Assembly (NCBI RefSeq): GCF_014652435.1
Contig: NZ_BMYU01000001.1
Location: 248,001-312,000, forward strand
Length of the DNA: 64,000 bases
From: Cognatundibacterium squillarum
GTDB taxonomy: Bacteria > Pseudomonadota > Gammaproteobacteria > Burkholderiales > Burkholderiaceae_D
Reading direction: 5' to 3'
Every line of letters starts with the position of its first letter. The first letter of the stretch is position 1. Shown in pieces: positions 17,499 through 25,668 of this stretch. The notes under the pieces were generated by a model that was not told where the DNA came from, searched no databases, and worked only from the letters and a program-made list of their open reading frames with translations. A program made the translations under genes and the position numbers.

Positions 17499-18674
17499 TT
17501 ACTCTCCTGTATTCGCCTTGGACTTCGCTTCTGTCATCAGACCGGTAAAGCGGTCAAACAGGTAAGCAATATCATGCGGACCCGGCGATGCTTCAGGATG
17601 GCCCTGGAAGCAGAATGCTGGTTTATCCGTACGGGCAAAGCCCTGCAGGGAGCCGTCGAACAGAGACACATGCGTAACGCGGCAATTTGCCGGCAGAGAT
17701 TCAGCATCAACGGCAAAACCGTGATTCTGAGAAGTGATCAGCACCTGACGGGTATCCAGATCCTGTACAGGGTGGTTACCACCGTGGTGACCGAATTTCA
17801 TCTTCAGTGTTTTTGCACCGGATGCCAGCGCCATAATCTGATGGCCTAAGCAGATACCAAAGGTCGGGATACCTTTTTCAATCAGCTCGCGCGCTGCATT
17901 GATCGCATAATCGCAAGGCTCAGGATCGCCTGGGCCGTTCGACAGGAATACACCGTCCGGATTCAGTGCCAGCACATCTGCTGCACTGGATTGCGCAGGC
18001 AGCACCGTTACTTTGCAACCGCGCTCAGCCAGCATACGCAAAATATTGCGTTTTACGCCGAAATCAAAAGCAACCACATGGAATTTTGGCGCAGTCTGCT
18101 GACCATAACCTTCACCCAGTTTCCATTCGGATTCGGCCCAGACATAGGAAGATGTCGAGGAAACGACTTTCGCCAGATCCATGCCCGCCAGACCCGGAAA
18201 GCCTTTTGCCAGTGCGACTGCTTTTTCAGCATCGGTACCGACATAAATCGTACCCGCCTGAGCACCTTTTTCACGCAGAATACGGGTCAGCTTGCGGGTA
18301 TCAATACCTGCAATAGCAACGATGTTCTGGGATTTGAGATAGTCAGAAAGGGAGGATTCAGAGCGGAAGTTCGAATGCAGCAGAGGAAGGTCACGAATAA
18401 TTAAACCAGCTGCATGAATCTTTTCAGATTCGACGTCTTCAGAATTGACGCCGGTATTACCAATATGCGGATAAGTCAGTGTAACGATTTGGGAACTGTA
18501 ACTCGGATCAGTCAGAATTTCCTGATAACCCGTCATGGAAGTATTAAAAACAACTTCACCAACGGTATGTCCGGAAGCACCAATCGAATATCCGGTGAAC
18601 ACGGTACCATCTGCGAGAGCGAGTATTGCGGGTTCACGGCCTGAATGAAGAAGGGACTGCGGAATGGGCAGCAA
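17499..18674 (-). CDS. carA: Carbamoyl-phosphate synthase small subunit (glutamine amidotransferase)
   Basis: About 391 residues. The N-terminal CPSase domain is followed by a class I glutamine amidotransferase domain with the nucleophile loop [15 protein letters not shown] and the HPEASPGP His/Glu site. It hydrolyses glutamine and passes ammonia to CarB. No ATG is available. A TTG at 18674 sits six bases after AGGAG, whereas the TTG at 18680 would abut the AGGAG, so 18674 is preferred. A strong promoter lies about 150 bases upstream, leaving a long leader of about 145 bases that could hold regulation. Confidence 0.95.
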   Translation of the reverse strand: MLPIPQSLLHSGREPAILALADGTVFTGYSIGASGHTVGEVVFNTSMTGYQEILTDPSYSSQIVTLTYPHIGNTGVNSEDVESEKIHAAGLIIRDLPLLHSNFRSESSLSDYLKSQNIVAIAGIDTRKLTRILREKGAQAGTIYVGTDAEKAVALAKGFPGLAGMDLAKVVSSTSSYVWAESEWKLGEGYGQQTAPKFHVVAFDFGVKRNILRMLAERGCKVTVLPAQSSAADVLALNPDGVFLSNGPGDPEPCDYAINAARELIEKGIPTFGICLGHQIMALASGAKTLKMKFGHHGGNHPVQDLDTRQVLITSQNHGFAVDAESLPANCRVTHVSLFDGSLQGFARTDKPAFCFQGHPEASPGPHDIAYLFDRFTGLMTEAKSKANTGE

Positions 18675-18829
18675 GGGCAACTCCTGTATTGTTACCGCCG
18701 CTGCGTCACCCCAATTTGACTTTGTTCAGCCTCTTCCAATCCGAAGCAGCCTGAATGTGAAATATAACTGGAGCAAATGTTAATTTGGGTAGGCGCTACG
18801 GCGAATTTTTGGATTAGATAAACCCTCAG

Positions 18830-18858
18830 ATTATAGCTCAGCAGCGCCTTTTTGGCAA
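18830..18858 (-). promoter_or_regulatory. carAB promoter (sigma-70 type)
   Basis: On the minus strand a -35 TTGCCA (18853-18858) and a perfect -10 TATAAT (18830-18835) are separated by exactly 17 bases. This is one of the best sigma-70 matches in the window. Confidence 0.85.
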
Positions 18859-18932
18859 TCCTGAATACTGAAAAAACAAGAACTTAGCGATAAGTCATGT
18901 GAATCGGGATTGCCTTTTGGTGCTGCATTTTT

Positions 18933-19349
18933 TCAGTTCGGATCGAGACCAAGTGCAACGATGCCCGCTTTGGCAATTTGCGCATCCTGACTGGATTTGA
19001 CACCGGACACACCAATCGCGCCGACACATACGCCGTCAGCAAATACCGGAACACCCCCCTCCAGCATTCCTTCCAGCCCCGGAGCACTGAGGAAGGAATA
19101 ACGACCGTTATTAATCATTTCTTCATAAATACGGGATTCACGTTTTCCCAGTGCTGCAGCGACGGCTTTTGCCGGTGCAATTTGCGCAGAAACCGGCGCT
19201 ACACCATCCATACGCTGCAGATATAACAGGTGACCGCCATCATCAACAATTGCGATTACGACAGGCCATTGATTTGCCAGCGCTTCGGCCTCTGCCGCCG
19301 CAGCCATTTTCTTTGCATCTTCCAGACTCAGCACGGGTTTCGTGTACAT
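18933..19349 (-). CDS. GlcG/HbpS-family protein
   Basis: A 138-residue single-domain protein of the GlcG/HbpS (DUF336, haem-binding-like) family. The typical pattern is LSLEDAKKMAAAAEAEA, then VVIAIVDDGGHLLYLQRMDG, then the conserved ending EGGVPVFADGVCVGAIGVSG. Members bind haem or corrinoids, or sit in glycolate and diol-use operons without a clear role. No such operon is nearby and the gene stands alone between carA and an NlpC/P60 gene. The ATG at 19349 is preceded by GGAGT; an open upstream extension of 65 codons lacks family similarity. Confidence 0.82.
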   Translation of the reverse strand: MYTKPVLSLEDAKKMAAAAEAEALANQWPVVIAIVDDGGHLLYLQRMDGVAPVSAQIAPAKAVAAALGKRESRIYEEMINNGRYSFLSAPGLEGMLEGGVPVFADGVCVGAIGVSGVKSSQDAQIAKAGIVALGLDPN

Positions 19350-19606
19350 CGTTACTCCATTCCTGTTTTCAAAATATTCACCGCAGCGGCGATTGTTATC
19401 GCTCGCGAGGAAACCGGATTGTAGAGGATTTACTCCAGCCCAAACCGCGCTGCGATTTCTTTCATCTGTTCGTGCGCCAGAAATGGCCAAATCGCTTTGC
19501 TGGGGCGCAAACAAATGAAAACGAGTTTTCATGTCAATCGCCAAACCGTTTACATTGTTTCAAACTTCGCTTAGAGTAGAACGGTTTTTGTTTTTCAGGT
19601 GCTAAG

Positions 19607-20152
19607 ATGCTAACAAACGTTTCCAGATTAAAAAGAAATGTCGCGTACGCCGTCGTTGCACTCAGCCTGCAGGCAGGTTTCGCGATCAACGCCAGCGCTG
19701 ATGAGAAAAACCCCTTCCCAGAATCTTCTACCGCGTACACCAAACTGCAGGAATTGCGCCAGCGCGCTTCCGATCTGACACTGAAAGCCATGGATTTTGT
19801 CGGCATTCATTACAAACGCGGTGGCTCCACTCCTGAAAACGGCCTCGATTGCAGTGGTTTTGTACGTTTAGTCTTCAAAGATGCGGTTGGCGCTGAATTA
19901 CCGCGCACTTCTGCTGAAATCAGTAAAGTCGGTGAAAAGATTGAAGTAAAAGATTTGCAACCAGGCGATCTGGTGTTTTACAACACATTACGTCGCGGCT
20001 TTTCCCACGTTGGCATTTATCTGGGCGACAACAAATTTATTCACTCACCTTCCGCCGGTGGTCAGGTGCGTATAGAAAGCATGGATCTCAGCTACTGGAA
20101 GCAGCGTTTTAATGGTGCGCGACGCATCAATGAACAGGAAGCTGGTAAGTAA
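19607..20152 (+). CDS. NlpC/P60-family cell-wall peptidase
   Basis: A 181-residue exported protein. Residues 1-31 are a signal peptide ending NASA. The NlpC/P60 domain follows: LDCSGFVRLVF gives catalytic Cys82, RGFSHVGIYLG gives His134, and NKFIHSPSAGG gives the polar third residue His146. Such enzymes cut peptide bonds in the peptidoglycan stem, usually between D-Glu and diaminopimelate. There is no lipobox and no SH3 or LysM domain, so it is a minimal form. The gene is monocistronic and ends in a long terminator. Confidence 0.9.
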   Translation: MLTNVSRLKRNVAYAVVALSLQAGFAINASADEKNPFPESSTAYTKLQELRQRASDLTLKAMDFVGIHYKRGGSTPENGLDCSGFVRLVFKDAVGAELPRTSAEISKVGEKIEVKDLQPGDLVFYNTLRRGFSHVGIYLGDNKFIHSPSAGGQVRIESMDLSYWKQRFNGARRINEQEAGK

Positions 20153-20164
20153 GCTTGACGGACA

Positions 20165-20213
20165 GCGGTAAACTAAAAAACGGAGGCATTGCCTCCGTTT
20201 TTTAGTTTACCGC
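20165..20213. terminator. Bidirectional terminator with perfect 23-bp stem
   Basis: Bases 20165-20187 and 20191-20213 are perfect complements around the loop ATT. The stem contains CGGAGGC/GCCTCCG flanked by A- and T-runs and continues outward to GCGGT/ACCGC. It serves the convergent NlpC/P60 and patatin-like genes and is longer than most intrinsic terminators. Confidence 0.92.
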
Positions 20214-20243
20214 ATCGGCTCAGGCACGACGCGGAATGTCTGA

Positions 20244-21212
20244 TCATCTTTCCAGCAACTGACGGATCTTATGCTTCAGTTCCGGCATCAGTGCCATTGC
20301 CGCTTTTTCACCTGCCAGAATTGCATGATTACGGCTGGTAAAGTCACTGCTCTTCATGTTTGGCAGATCAGGGCGAATCACGATGTCAGCCTGCTTCAGT
20401 TCAAACTGATTAATGCTCTGCCCCATAATGGAAACGGTTTGCATCAGAATATCAATCGTACCGGAACTGCTCTGCCCTTCCACCGCTTGCGAAATATTGA
20501 CGGCAATCACCAGATCCGCACCCATTTCGCGTGCAAAGCGTACCGGCACCGGCGAAACCAGTCCGCCATCCACATACTGACGATCATTGATCTTCACGGG
20601 CTGAAACACAGCCGGAACGGCAGAAGATGCACGCACTGCCGCACCGGTATTGCCGCGCTGAAATAAAATCGGCTGACCAGTTGCCAGATCGGTCGCCACT
20701 GCGCCGAATGGCTTCTTCAGACGCTCAATCGGCACATTGCCAACCATACGATTCACATAAGCCTGCAGCGCATCGCCTTTCAGGACACCGCTGGATTTGG
20801 CAAACAAAGGCAATGACCAGTCAGAAATGGTTGCCTCATCCATTTCCAGCGCCATTTTTTGCAAAGTAAAACCGTTATTGCCTGCCGCATACATCGCACC
20901 AACCACACTGCCCGCACTGGTGCCGACGATAATATCCGGAACGATGCCCTGCGATTCCAGCGCCTTAATCACGCCGATATGCGCAAAACCACGTGCCGCA
21001 CCGCCGCCGAGTGCCAGACCGATACGTACAGGTTTCGGTGTTTTCGGTACAGCCACCGGAGCCGGTGTCGCTACTGCCGGTGCTGGCGGTGGCGCACTCC
21101 CTGTCACACAGGCCGATAAACCGGTGCTCAGTACCGCCATTCCAAACAAGCGCTTGAGCGCTGCCCTTTTGCCTGTATCACCTGCAACCATTTTCAATTT
21201 GCCTCGCAGCAT
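20244..21212 (-). CDS. Patatin-like phospholipase lipoprotein (RssA type)
   Basis: From the ATG at 21212 the protein has 322 residues. It has a lipoprotein signal ending LSAC (Cys35), a proline/alanine linker, then a patatin domain. The domain shows the oxyanion hole GGGAARG, the nucleophile GTSAG (Ser99) and the catalytic aspartate in VDGG (Asp215). Bacterial patatins are serine lipases/acyl hydrolases; the lipobox suggests an envelope-anchored enzyme. The 21212 start has AAGGAT upstream. A later ATG at 21191 with GAGG is also possible and gives a more usual signal length. Confidence 0.85.
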   Translation of the reverse strand: MLRGKLKMVAGDTGKRAALKRLFGMAVLSTGLSACVTGSAPPPAPAVATPAPVAVPKTPKPVRIGLALGGGAARGFAHIGVIKALESQGIVPDIIVGTSAGSVVGAMYAAGNNGFTLQKMALEMDEATISDWSLPLFAKSSGVLKGDALQAYVNRMVGNVPIERLKKPFGAVATDLATGQPILFQRGNTGAAVRASSAVPAVFQPVKINDRQYVDGGLVSPVPVRFAREMGADLVIAVNISQAVEGQSSSGTIDILMQTVSIMGQSINQFELKQADIVIRPDLPNMKSSDFTSRNHAILAGEKAAMALMPELKHKIRQLLER

Positions 21213-21475
21213 GCTAATCCTTTTATTCTGCTTCAGAAAACCCCGCATTATATAAGACGAATGCTGTGCAAATGCAGCAGAACGACCGAAGGCATCGCGC
21301 ATCTGCACATGTTCCTTTGATGAATTTAATTCATGCGAAACTTACGTCATGCCAATGACATATTTGCATCCGATAATTCGCCGGCCTTGCCACTGAACGT
21401 TGTCGGCAAGAAATTCAAAATAAAAGCAAACGATTGCTACAATGCGCAATCGTTTGCACTACATGACAAGGGAAT

Positions 21476-23572
21476 ATGATGAAAGCGCCGTTTCGTTTAA
21501 CGCCTGTTCTGGCTTTACTACTTTCTGCCTGTGCAAACAACTCTTCCGACAGTCCTGCACCATCCACGGCAAATAGCATTCCGGAAGGCACCATCGTTAA
21601 GCTTGCTTTACTGGAAACCACCGATTTGCATCAGAACATACTGAGCTATGACTACTACGGCCTGAAAGCCGACACCAGTCTTGGTCTGGAGCGCACCGCC
21701 GCCCTGATTGCTTCTGCGCGCGCGGAAAACCCGAACAATGTCTTACTCGACGATGGCGATACGATTCAGGGCACGCTGCTCGGTGATTTTCAGGCTGTCG
21801 CCTCCCCTGTGACCTGCGGCAATACGCTGGCGATCCATAAAGTGATGAATGCCCTGCGTTACGACGGCGCGGGCGTCGGCAATCATGAATTCAACTATGG
21901 TCTGAATTTCCTGAGTCAGATTACCAATACCGATTTCAGCGTCACCGGCATTGCAGCGCCAACTAATTGCGGCGCACCGAAGTTTCCCGTGGTATTGGCG
22001 AACGTTGTGAACGCCAGCTCCAAAAAACCGATCTTCAGCCCGTATTCGATTTTGCCGAAACGTTTCACTGCAACCCGTCCTGATGGCACCAGCATGGATG
22101 TCAATGTGAATGTCGGTATTATCGGCTTTGCGCCTCCGCAGATTATGGAATGGGATCAGAAGCATCTGGATGGCAAAGTCATGGTCAACGGTCTGGTGGA
22201 ATCTGCAAACCAGTATGTGCCGGAAATGCGCACCAAAGGTGCAGATCTGGTCGTGGCCTTGTCGCACGGCGGTCTGGACACATCCGCGTATAGTCCGAAA
22301 ATGGAAAACGGCAGTTACCACCTGACGACTACCGGTATCGATGCACTGATGCTGGGTCACTCACATCTGATTTTCCCGCAAGCGAAAGAAGCCGGCGGCC
22401 CGAAAATTGATTCATCGCTGGCCGCACTGCCAGCCGATAAAGTCGATGTCGTTAAAGGTCTGGTCAATGGCGTGCCAGCCGTGATGGCGCAAAGCTGGGG
22501 ACGTCGCCTCGGTATCATTCAGATGACGCTGAAATACCAAGGCGGCAAATGGGTCGTGCAGAAAGATCAGACCAATGTTGAAGCTCGCGGCTTTAAATAC
22601 AAAGATGGCACAACGATCGTTGACGCTGACGCTTCCGTCGCGCCGCTGGTCGATACCGAACACAAAGCTGCGGTGGCTTACGCCAGCCAGCCTATCGGCA
22701 CCACCACAGACTTTGAAATGTCCGCCTATTTTGCGCTTGCCGGCGATGTGACTGCGATTCAGATCGTGAATCAGGCACAAATTGATTACGTCAAAAATCT
22801 GCTGTTAACGACAACTGATCCTGTGCTCAGCACTTACAAGTCGATTCCGGTAATTTCTTGCAGTGCGCCGTTCAAAGCCGGTCGTAACGGTCCTACTGAC
22901 TTTACCGATGTTGCGCCGGGTGCGAACGCCGCAGCACCGTTTGCCCTGCAGGTACGCAATCCGGGAGACTTGTATTTGTACGGCAATAACAATCTGCAAG
23001 CCGTCAAAATCAAAGGCAGCGATCTGAAAGCATGGCTGGAAACGGCAGCCAAGCAATTTGCGCAAATTAATCCGGCGCTGACCACAGAGCAGGATCTGGT
23101 TCCATCCTACGGCACCATCTACAACTATGATGTGTTCTACGCTGACAACAACGCGCTGCAGTATCAGATCGATGTGACCAAACCTGCCGGCAGCCGTATT
23201 GTGAATCTGAGCTATCAGGGCAAAGCGATTGCTGATACAGACGACTTTATCGTTGCAACCAACGATTATCGCGCTGGTGGCGGTGGCAGTGTGCCGGGGA
23301 TTGATGGCAGCAAAACCATCATAAAATCACCGGATGCAAATCAGGCCGTGGTTGCCACTTATCTGAAAAAAGCCGGTAAGCTGACGCTCGCGAATAACGG
23401 CAGCGGACAAAGCTGGTCTTTCGTCAAAGTCGCAACGCAGGGTCCGGTGATTCTGCGCTCCACGCCGGGCAAACTGGCGGTAGCACAAGCACTGGGACTG
23501 GCCCGGGTACGTGCAGAAGGTTCCGTTGATGCAAGCGGCTATGCCAAATACCAGATCGACCTTTCTAAATAA
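21476..23572 (+). CDS. cpdB: 2',3'-cyclic-nucleotide phosphodiesterase / 3'-nucleotidase, CpdB type, lipoprotein
   Basis: A 698-residue envelope enzyme. The lipobox LLLSAC puts the lipidated Cys at 19. The N-terminal metallophosphatase domain shows ETTDLH (47-52), DDGDTIQG (92-99), GNHEF (135-139) and the later GHSH. The C-terminal 5'-nucleotidase domain includes YGTIYNYDVFYADNNALQYQ. The opening LLETTDLHQNILSYDYYGLK is closer to CpdB than to UshA, so periplasmic turnover of 2',3'-cyclic and 3'-nucleotides is the likely job. It differs from E. coli CpdB in being a lipoprotein. It is followed by a Sel1 lipoprotein gene. Confidence 0.85.
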   Translation: MMKAPFRLTPVLALLLSACANNSSDSPAPSTANSIPEGTIVKLALLETTDLHQNILSYDYYGLKADTSLGLERTAALIASARAENPNNVLLDDGDTIQGTLLGDFQAVASPVTCGNTLAIHKVMNALRYDGAGVGNHEFNYGLNFLSQITNTDFSVTGIAAPTNCGAPKFPVVLANVVNASSKKPIFSPYSILPKRFTATRPDGTSMDVNVNVGIIGFAPPQIMEWDQKHLDGKVMVNGLVESANQYVPEMRTKGADLVVALSHGGLDTSAYSPKMENGSYHLTTTGIDALMLGHSHLIFPQAKEAGGPKIDSSLAALPADKVDVVKGLVNGVPAVMAQSWGRRLGIIQMTLKYQGGKWVVQKDQTNVEARGFKYKDGTTIVDADASVAPLVDTEHKAAVAYASQPIGTTTDFEMSAYFALAGDVTAIQIVNQAQIDYVKNLLLTTTDPVLSTYKSIPVISCSAPFKAGRNGPTDFTDVAPGANAAAPFALQVRNPGDLYLYGNNNLQAVKIKGSDLKAWLETAAKQFAQINPALTTEQDLVPSYGTIYNYDVFYADNNALQYQIDVTKPAGSRIVNLSYQGKAIADTDDFIVATNDYRAGGGGSVPGIDGSKTIIKSPDANQAVVATYLKKAGKLTLANNGSGQSWSFVKVATQGPVILRSTPGKLAVAQALGLARVRAEGSVDASGYAKYQIDLSK

Positions 23573-23587
23573 ACCAATGTAAATCAG

Positions 23588-23616
23588 GCGCCTGTTTCTG
23601 TTTCAGAAGCAGGCGC
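23588..23616 (+). other. Hairpin between the CpdB-like and Sel1 genes
   Basis: A 13-bp stem with one G-U pair (GCGCCTGTTTCTG with CAGAAGCAGGCGC) encloses the loop TTT. There is no T-run after it, so it is likely an mRNA processing or stabilising hairpin rather than a terminator. Confidence 0.55.
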
Positions 23617-23639
23617 TGTCTGACACAGAGCTTATTGAA

Positions 23640-24374
23640 ATGTTGAAACGATACCCATTCCTGCTGGTGCTGGCGACTACCTGCGCACTGTCTGCATGCT
23701 CACTTGGCAGAACACCGGTTCCTGGCAACGCCTATCTGGAATCGCTGGGCATACGCGCACGTCAGGCCAGTGATCTCGCCGCCATCAGCGAACTTCAGCG
23801 CTGGTCGCAGCAACATCTGGTGACCGCGCAGCGTGAGCTGGGCTTGTCGCTGGCGCGCACCGAAGACAAATATCCTGATGCCGTTTTCTGGTTACTGGAA
23901 GCAGCCCGTCAGGGTGACGCAGAAGCGCAGTTCCAGATTGCCGAAGCGTTCTTTCATGCGCGCCTCGGTCTGCAAAAACAAAGCACACAAGCCTACCGCT
24001 GGTATCAGGCGGCGGCTGCACAGAATGATCACAAAGCAGCACTGATGCTGGCACGCATGGCCAAGTACGGCGATGGCACAGTCGCCAGCACGGCAAGTTC
24101 GCTGCAATGGCTGCGACGTGCCGCAGACCTGGGCAATGCGCAAGCCATGTTCCTGTTATCCAATGCATATGAACACGGCGAAGGCGTGAATGCCGATCCG
24201 GCACTCGCCCGTGAATGGCTGGAAAAAGCGGCGGATGGTGAATATCCCCCAGCCGTGCATCAGCTCGCCCTGTTGCTGGAAACCGATCAGAAGCCGGAAG
24301 AGCGTGAACGCGCCCGCTTACTGCGCAAAGAAGCCACCGACGAACGCCATCTGCGCTGGAAAAACTACCAGTAA
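23640..24374 (+). CDS. Sel1-repeat lipoprotein
   Basis: A 244-residue protein with lipobox LSAC (Cys20). Several Sel1-like repeats follow from about residue 80, for example AVFWLLEAARQGDAEAQFQI, AYRWYQAAAAQNDHKAALML, SLQWLRRAADLGNAQAMFLL and AREWLEKAADGEYPPAVHQL. Sel1 repeats form alpha solenoids that mediate protein-protein contacts. The acylated Cys implies anchoring in the outer or inner membrane facing the periplasm. It lies 67 bases after the CpdB-like gene and may be co-transcribed. The partner is unknown. Confidence 0.85.
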   Translation: MLKRYPFLLVLATTCALSACSLGRTPVPGNAYLESLGIRARQASDLAAISELQRWSQQHLVTAQRELGLSLARTEDKYPDAVFWLLEAARQGDAEAQFQIAEAFFHARLGLQKQSTQAYRWYQAAAAQNDHKAALMLARMAKYGDGTVASTASSLQWLRRAADLGNAQAMFLLSNAYEHGEGVNADPALAREWLEKAADGEYPPAVHQLALLLETDQKPEERERARLLRKEATDERHLRWKNYQ

Positions 24375-24432
24375 CACCACCACCCTGCCTGTCATGCGTG
24401 GCAGAACGCAGGAGTGCATTGCATGCTTAAAC

Positions 24433-24465
24433 GTCGCTGATTGTGCACTTTCCCGCATCAGCGAC
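24433..24465 (+). terminator. Intrinsic terminator after the Sel1 gene
   Basis: GTCGCTGA (24433-24440) pairs with TCAGCGAC (24458-24465), followed by TTTTC. The remainder of 24375-24600 shows no gene. Confidence 0.65.
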
Positions 24466-24600
24466 TTTTCAGACCACCCCGGAGCGCCAGCATTCATGCC
24501 GGCATCCGGGAAAACAGGCTGTTTTTCTGTGCTGAAATGCGCAAACAGGGGCGCTGGCGGCAAAATGGCCGGCCTCTGTTGCAGTCATAAAAACAAACGC

Positions 24601-25002
24601 TTACTTACTGAATTTATCCAGATGTATTGCCAGCAGTTTGCAAGAGGATTTCGGCTCGGACGATGCCTGCAACTGGAATCGCTGACCAGTCTTTGTCACG
24701 ATCACGGCCCAACTGCCATCAAATGCATAGCTTGCGGGTAGCCCCTCAATCGCAACGCTCTGACGGGCGGATTCGCCGGCTGAAGCATGCTTCGCCGGCA
24801 GTACTTTTTTTACCGGACCAATCTCCGCCGCGATTCGCTCCAGAGACTGAGAAACCGCATCACCCGGCTTCGCGAACATCTTTGCCAAATCGCTCACCTT
24901 CCCTTGCGATAACAATCTGGCTGACTGTACTGCACATGAATCCGCCGCATTGGCAGCAATTGAAATCAACAACCCCAAAGATAAAACGATACAACGCTTC
25001 AT
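24601..25002 (-). CDS. Small exported protein of unknown function
   Basis: I do not recognise a family. The 133-residue protein has a clear cleavable signal peptide (MKRCIVLSLGLLISIAANA, cleavage after ANA). The mature part has only two cysteines (in ADSCAVQ and SSCKLLA), which could form one disulfide linking the two ends. It looks like a compact alpha/beta domain with an LAKMFAKPGDAVSQSLERI helix and strands near the C-terminus. It is monocistronic with an AT-rich region upstream. A periplasmic role is likely; nothing more can be said. Confidence 0.65.
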   Translation of the reverse strand: MKRCIVLSLGLLISIAANAADSCAVQSARLLSQGKVSDLAKMFAKPGDAVSQSLERIAAEIGPVKKVLPAKHASAGESARQSVAIEGLPASYAFDGSWAVIVTKTGQRFQLQASSEPKSSCKLLAIHLDKFSK

Positions 25003-25263
25003 TTATTTGCCCTTTAAAAAACGCCTTCGTAAGACAGAAAATTTACTGAAAATACAATAAATTATCCATATTGCATATTATTTCGATATTGCTTCGAATG
25101 CAATAACAGCTACCTGACTTCGCATTTTTTCTTCATCCTTACAAAGATGTTTCAGCGTCATTTCTTCCGGCTTTCCAGCACTGATCCTGAGAAAGAAAAA
25201 TGGGAAGCCGGATTTGTCGTCCGATTGGATGATCCACAACGAACCGGAATTTGGCTTCAAACA

Positions 25264-25353
25264 GGCCTGAATGCGGTGTTCTGCATAGCGATCCGGCGGT
25301 CGTCGGCAGAAAGTCCGAGCCTCAGAAAATGGTCGATGACGATCCTTGCACAG
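25264..25353 (+). repeat. Dispersed 90-base intergenic element, copy B
   Basis: It has the flank GGCC at 25264, a left unit beginning ATGCGGTGTTCTGCATAG at 25271, core GTCGGCAGAAAGTCCG (25302-25317), and a right unit beginning ATGACGATCCTTGCACAG at 25336, again 65 bases from the left unit. It lies between the promoter side of a minus-strand gene and the tRNA-Ser terminator. Confidence 0.85.
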
Positions 25354-25483
25354 TCGTAGAAGTAAACACAGAAGACTGACCTGAAATTACAGATCAAAGA
25401 GAAGGACATTTCTTCTCGAAGGAGTAGCAGAGATATGAGCAATTTATTGCGCTTAAGCTGAGAGGAAATCAGACAGCAAAAAC

Positions 25484-25514
25484 AAAAACGCCCTTGAAAA
25501 TCAAGGGCGTTTTT
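25484..25514 (-). terminator. Intrinsic terminator after tRNA-Ser
   Basis: AAAAACGCCCTTGA pairs with TCAAGGGCGTTTTT around an AAA loop. It is 8 bases past the tRNA 3' end on the minus strand. Confidence 0.88.
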
Positions 25515-25522
25515 GATGAAAC

Positions 25523-25613
25523 TGGCGGAAGGTGTGAGATTCGAACTCACGGAGAGCTTTCGCCCTCGTCGGTTTTCAAGACCGGTGCATTAAACCAGCT
25601 CTGCCAACCTTCC
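25523..25613 (-). tRNA. tRNA-Ser (anticodon TGA)
   Basis: The minus strand gives a 91-base class II tRNA. The acceptor stem is GGAAGGT/ACCTTCC, the anticodon loop CTTGAAA contains TGA, the variable arm is long (CGAGGGCGAAAGCTCTCC region), the T-arm is GTGAG TTCGAAT CTCAC, and CCA is encoded. Confidence 0.96.
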
Positions 25614-25623
25614 GAAGCCATAA

Positions 25624-25652
25624 AGTATAGAGCATCGTTGATAGCAACGCAA
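25624..25652 (-). promoter_or_regulatory. tRNA-Ser promoter
   Basis: On the minus strand a -35 TTGCGT (25647-25652) and a -10 TATACT (25624-25629) are separated by 17 bases, ending 10 bases before the mature tRNA 5' end. Confidence 0.75.
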
Positions 25653-25668
25653 GAGCATGAAGGCATTT

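Larger units (their letters stand above)
25003..25522. other. Gene-poor region, 520 bases
   Basis: No convincing gene. Bases 25030-25090 are very AT-rich and probably hold the promoter of the exported-protein gene. Copy B of the dispersed element lies at 25264-25353 and the tRNA-Ser terminator at 25484-25514. The stretch 25354-25483 shows nothing recognisable. A 60-codon minus-strand frame at 25078-25260 lacks supporting features. Confidence 0.6.

Noticed and set aside
24190-24741. A 183-codon plus-strand frame overlapping the Sel1 gene end.
   Set aside because: It is out of frame with the Sel1 gene, reads through the terminator and into the opposite-strand exported-protein gene, and has no protein-like composition.
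25078-25260. A 60-codon minus-strand frame upstream of the exported-protein gene.
   Set aside because: No ribosome-binding site, no recognisable motif, and it starts next to the element copy; chance is the simpler explanation.
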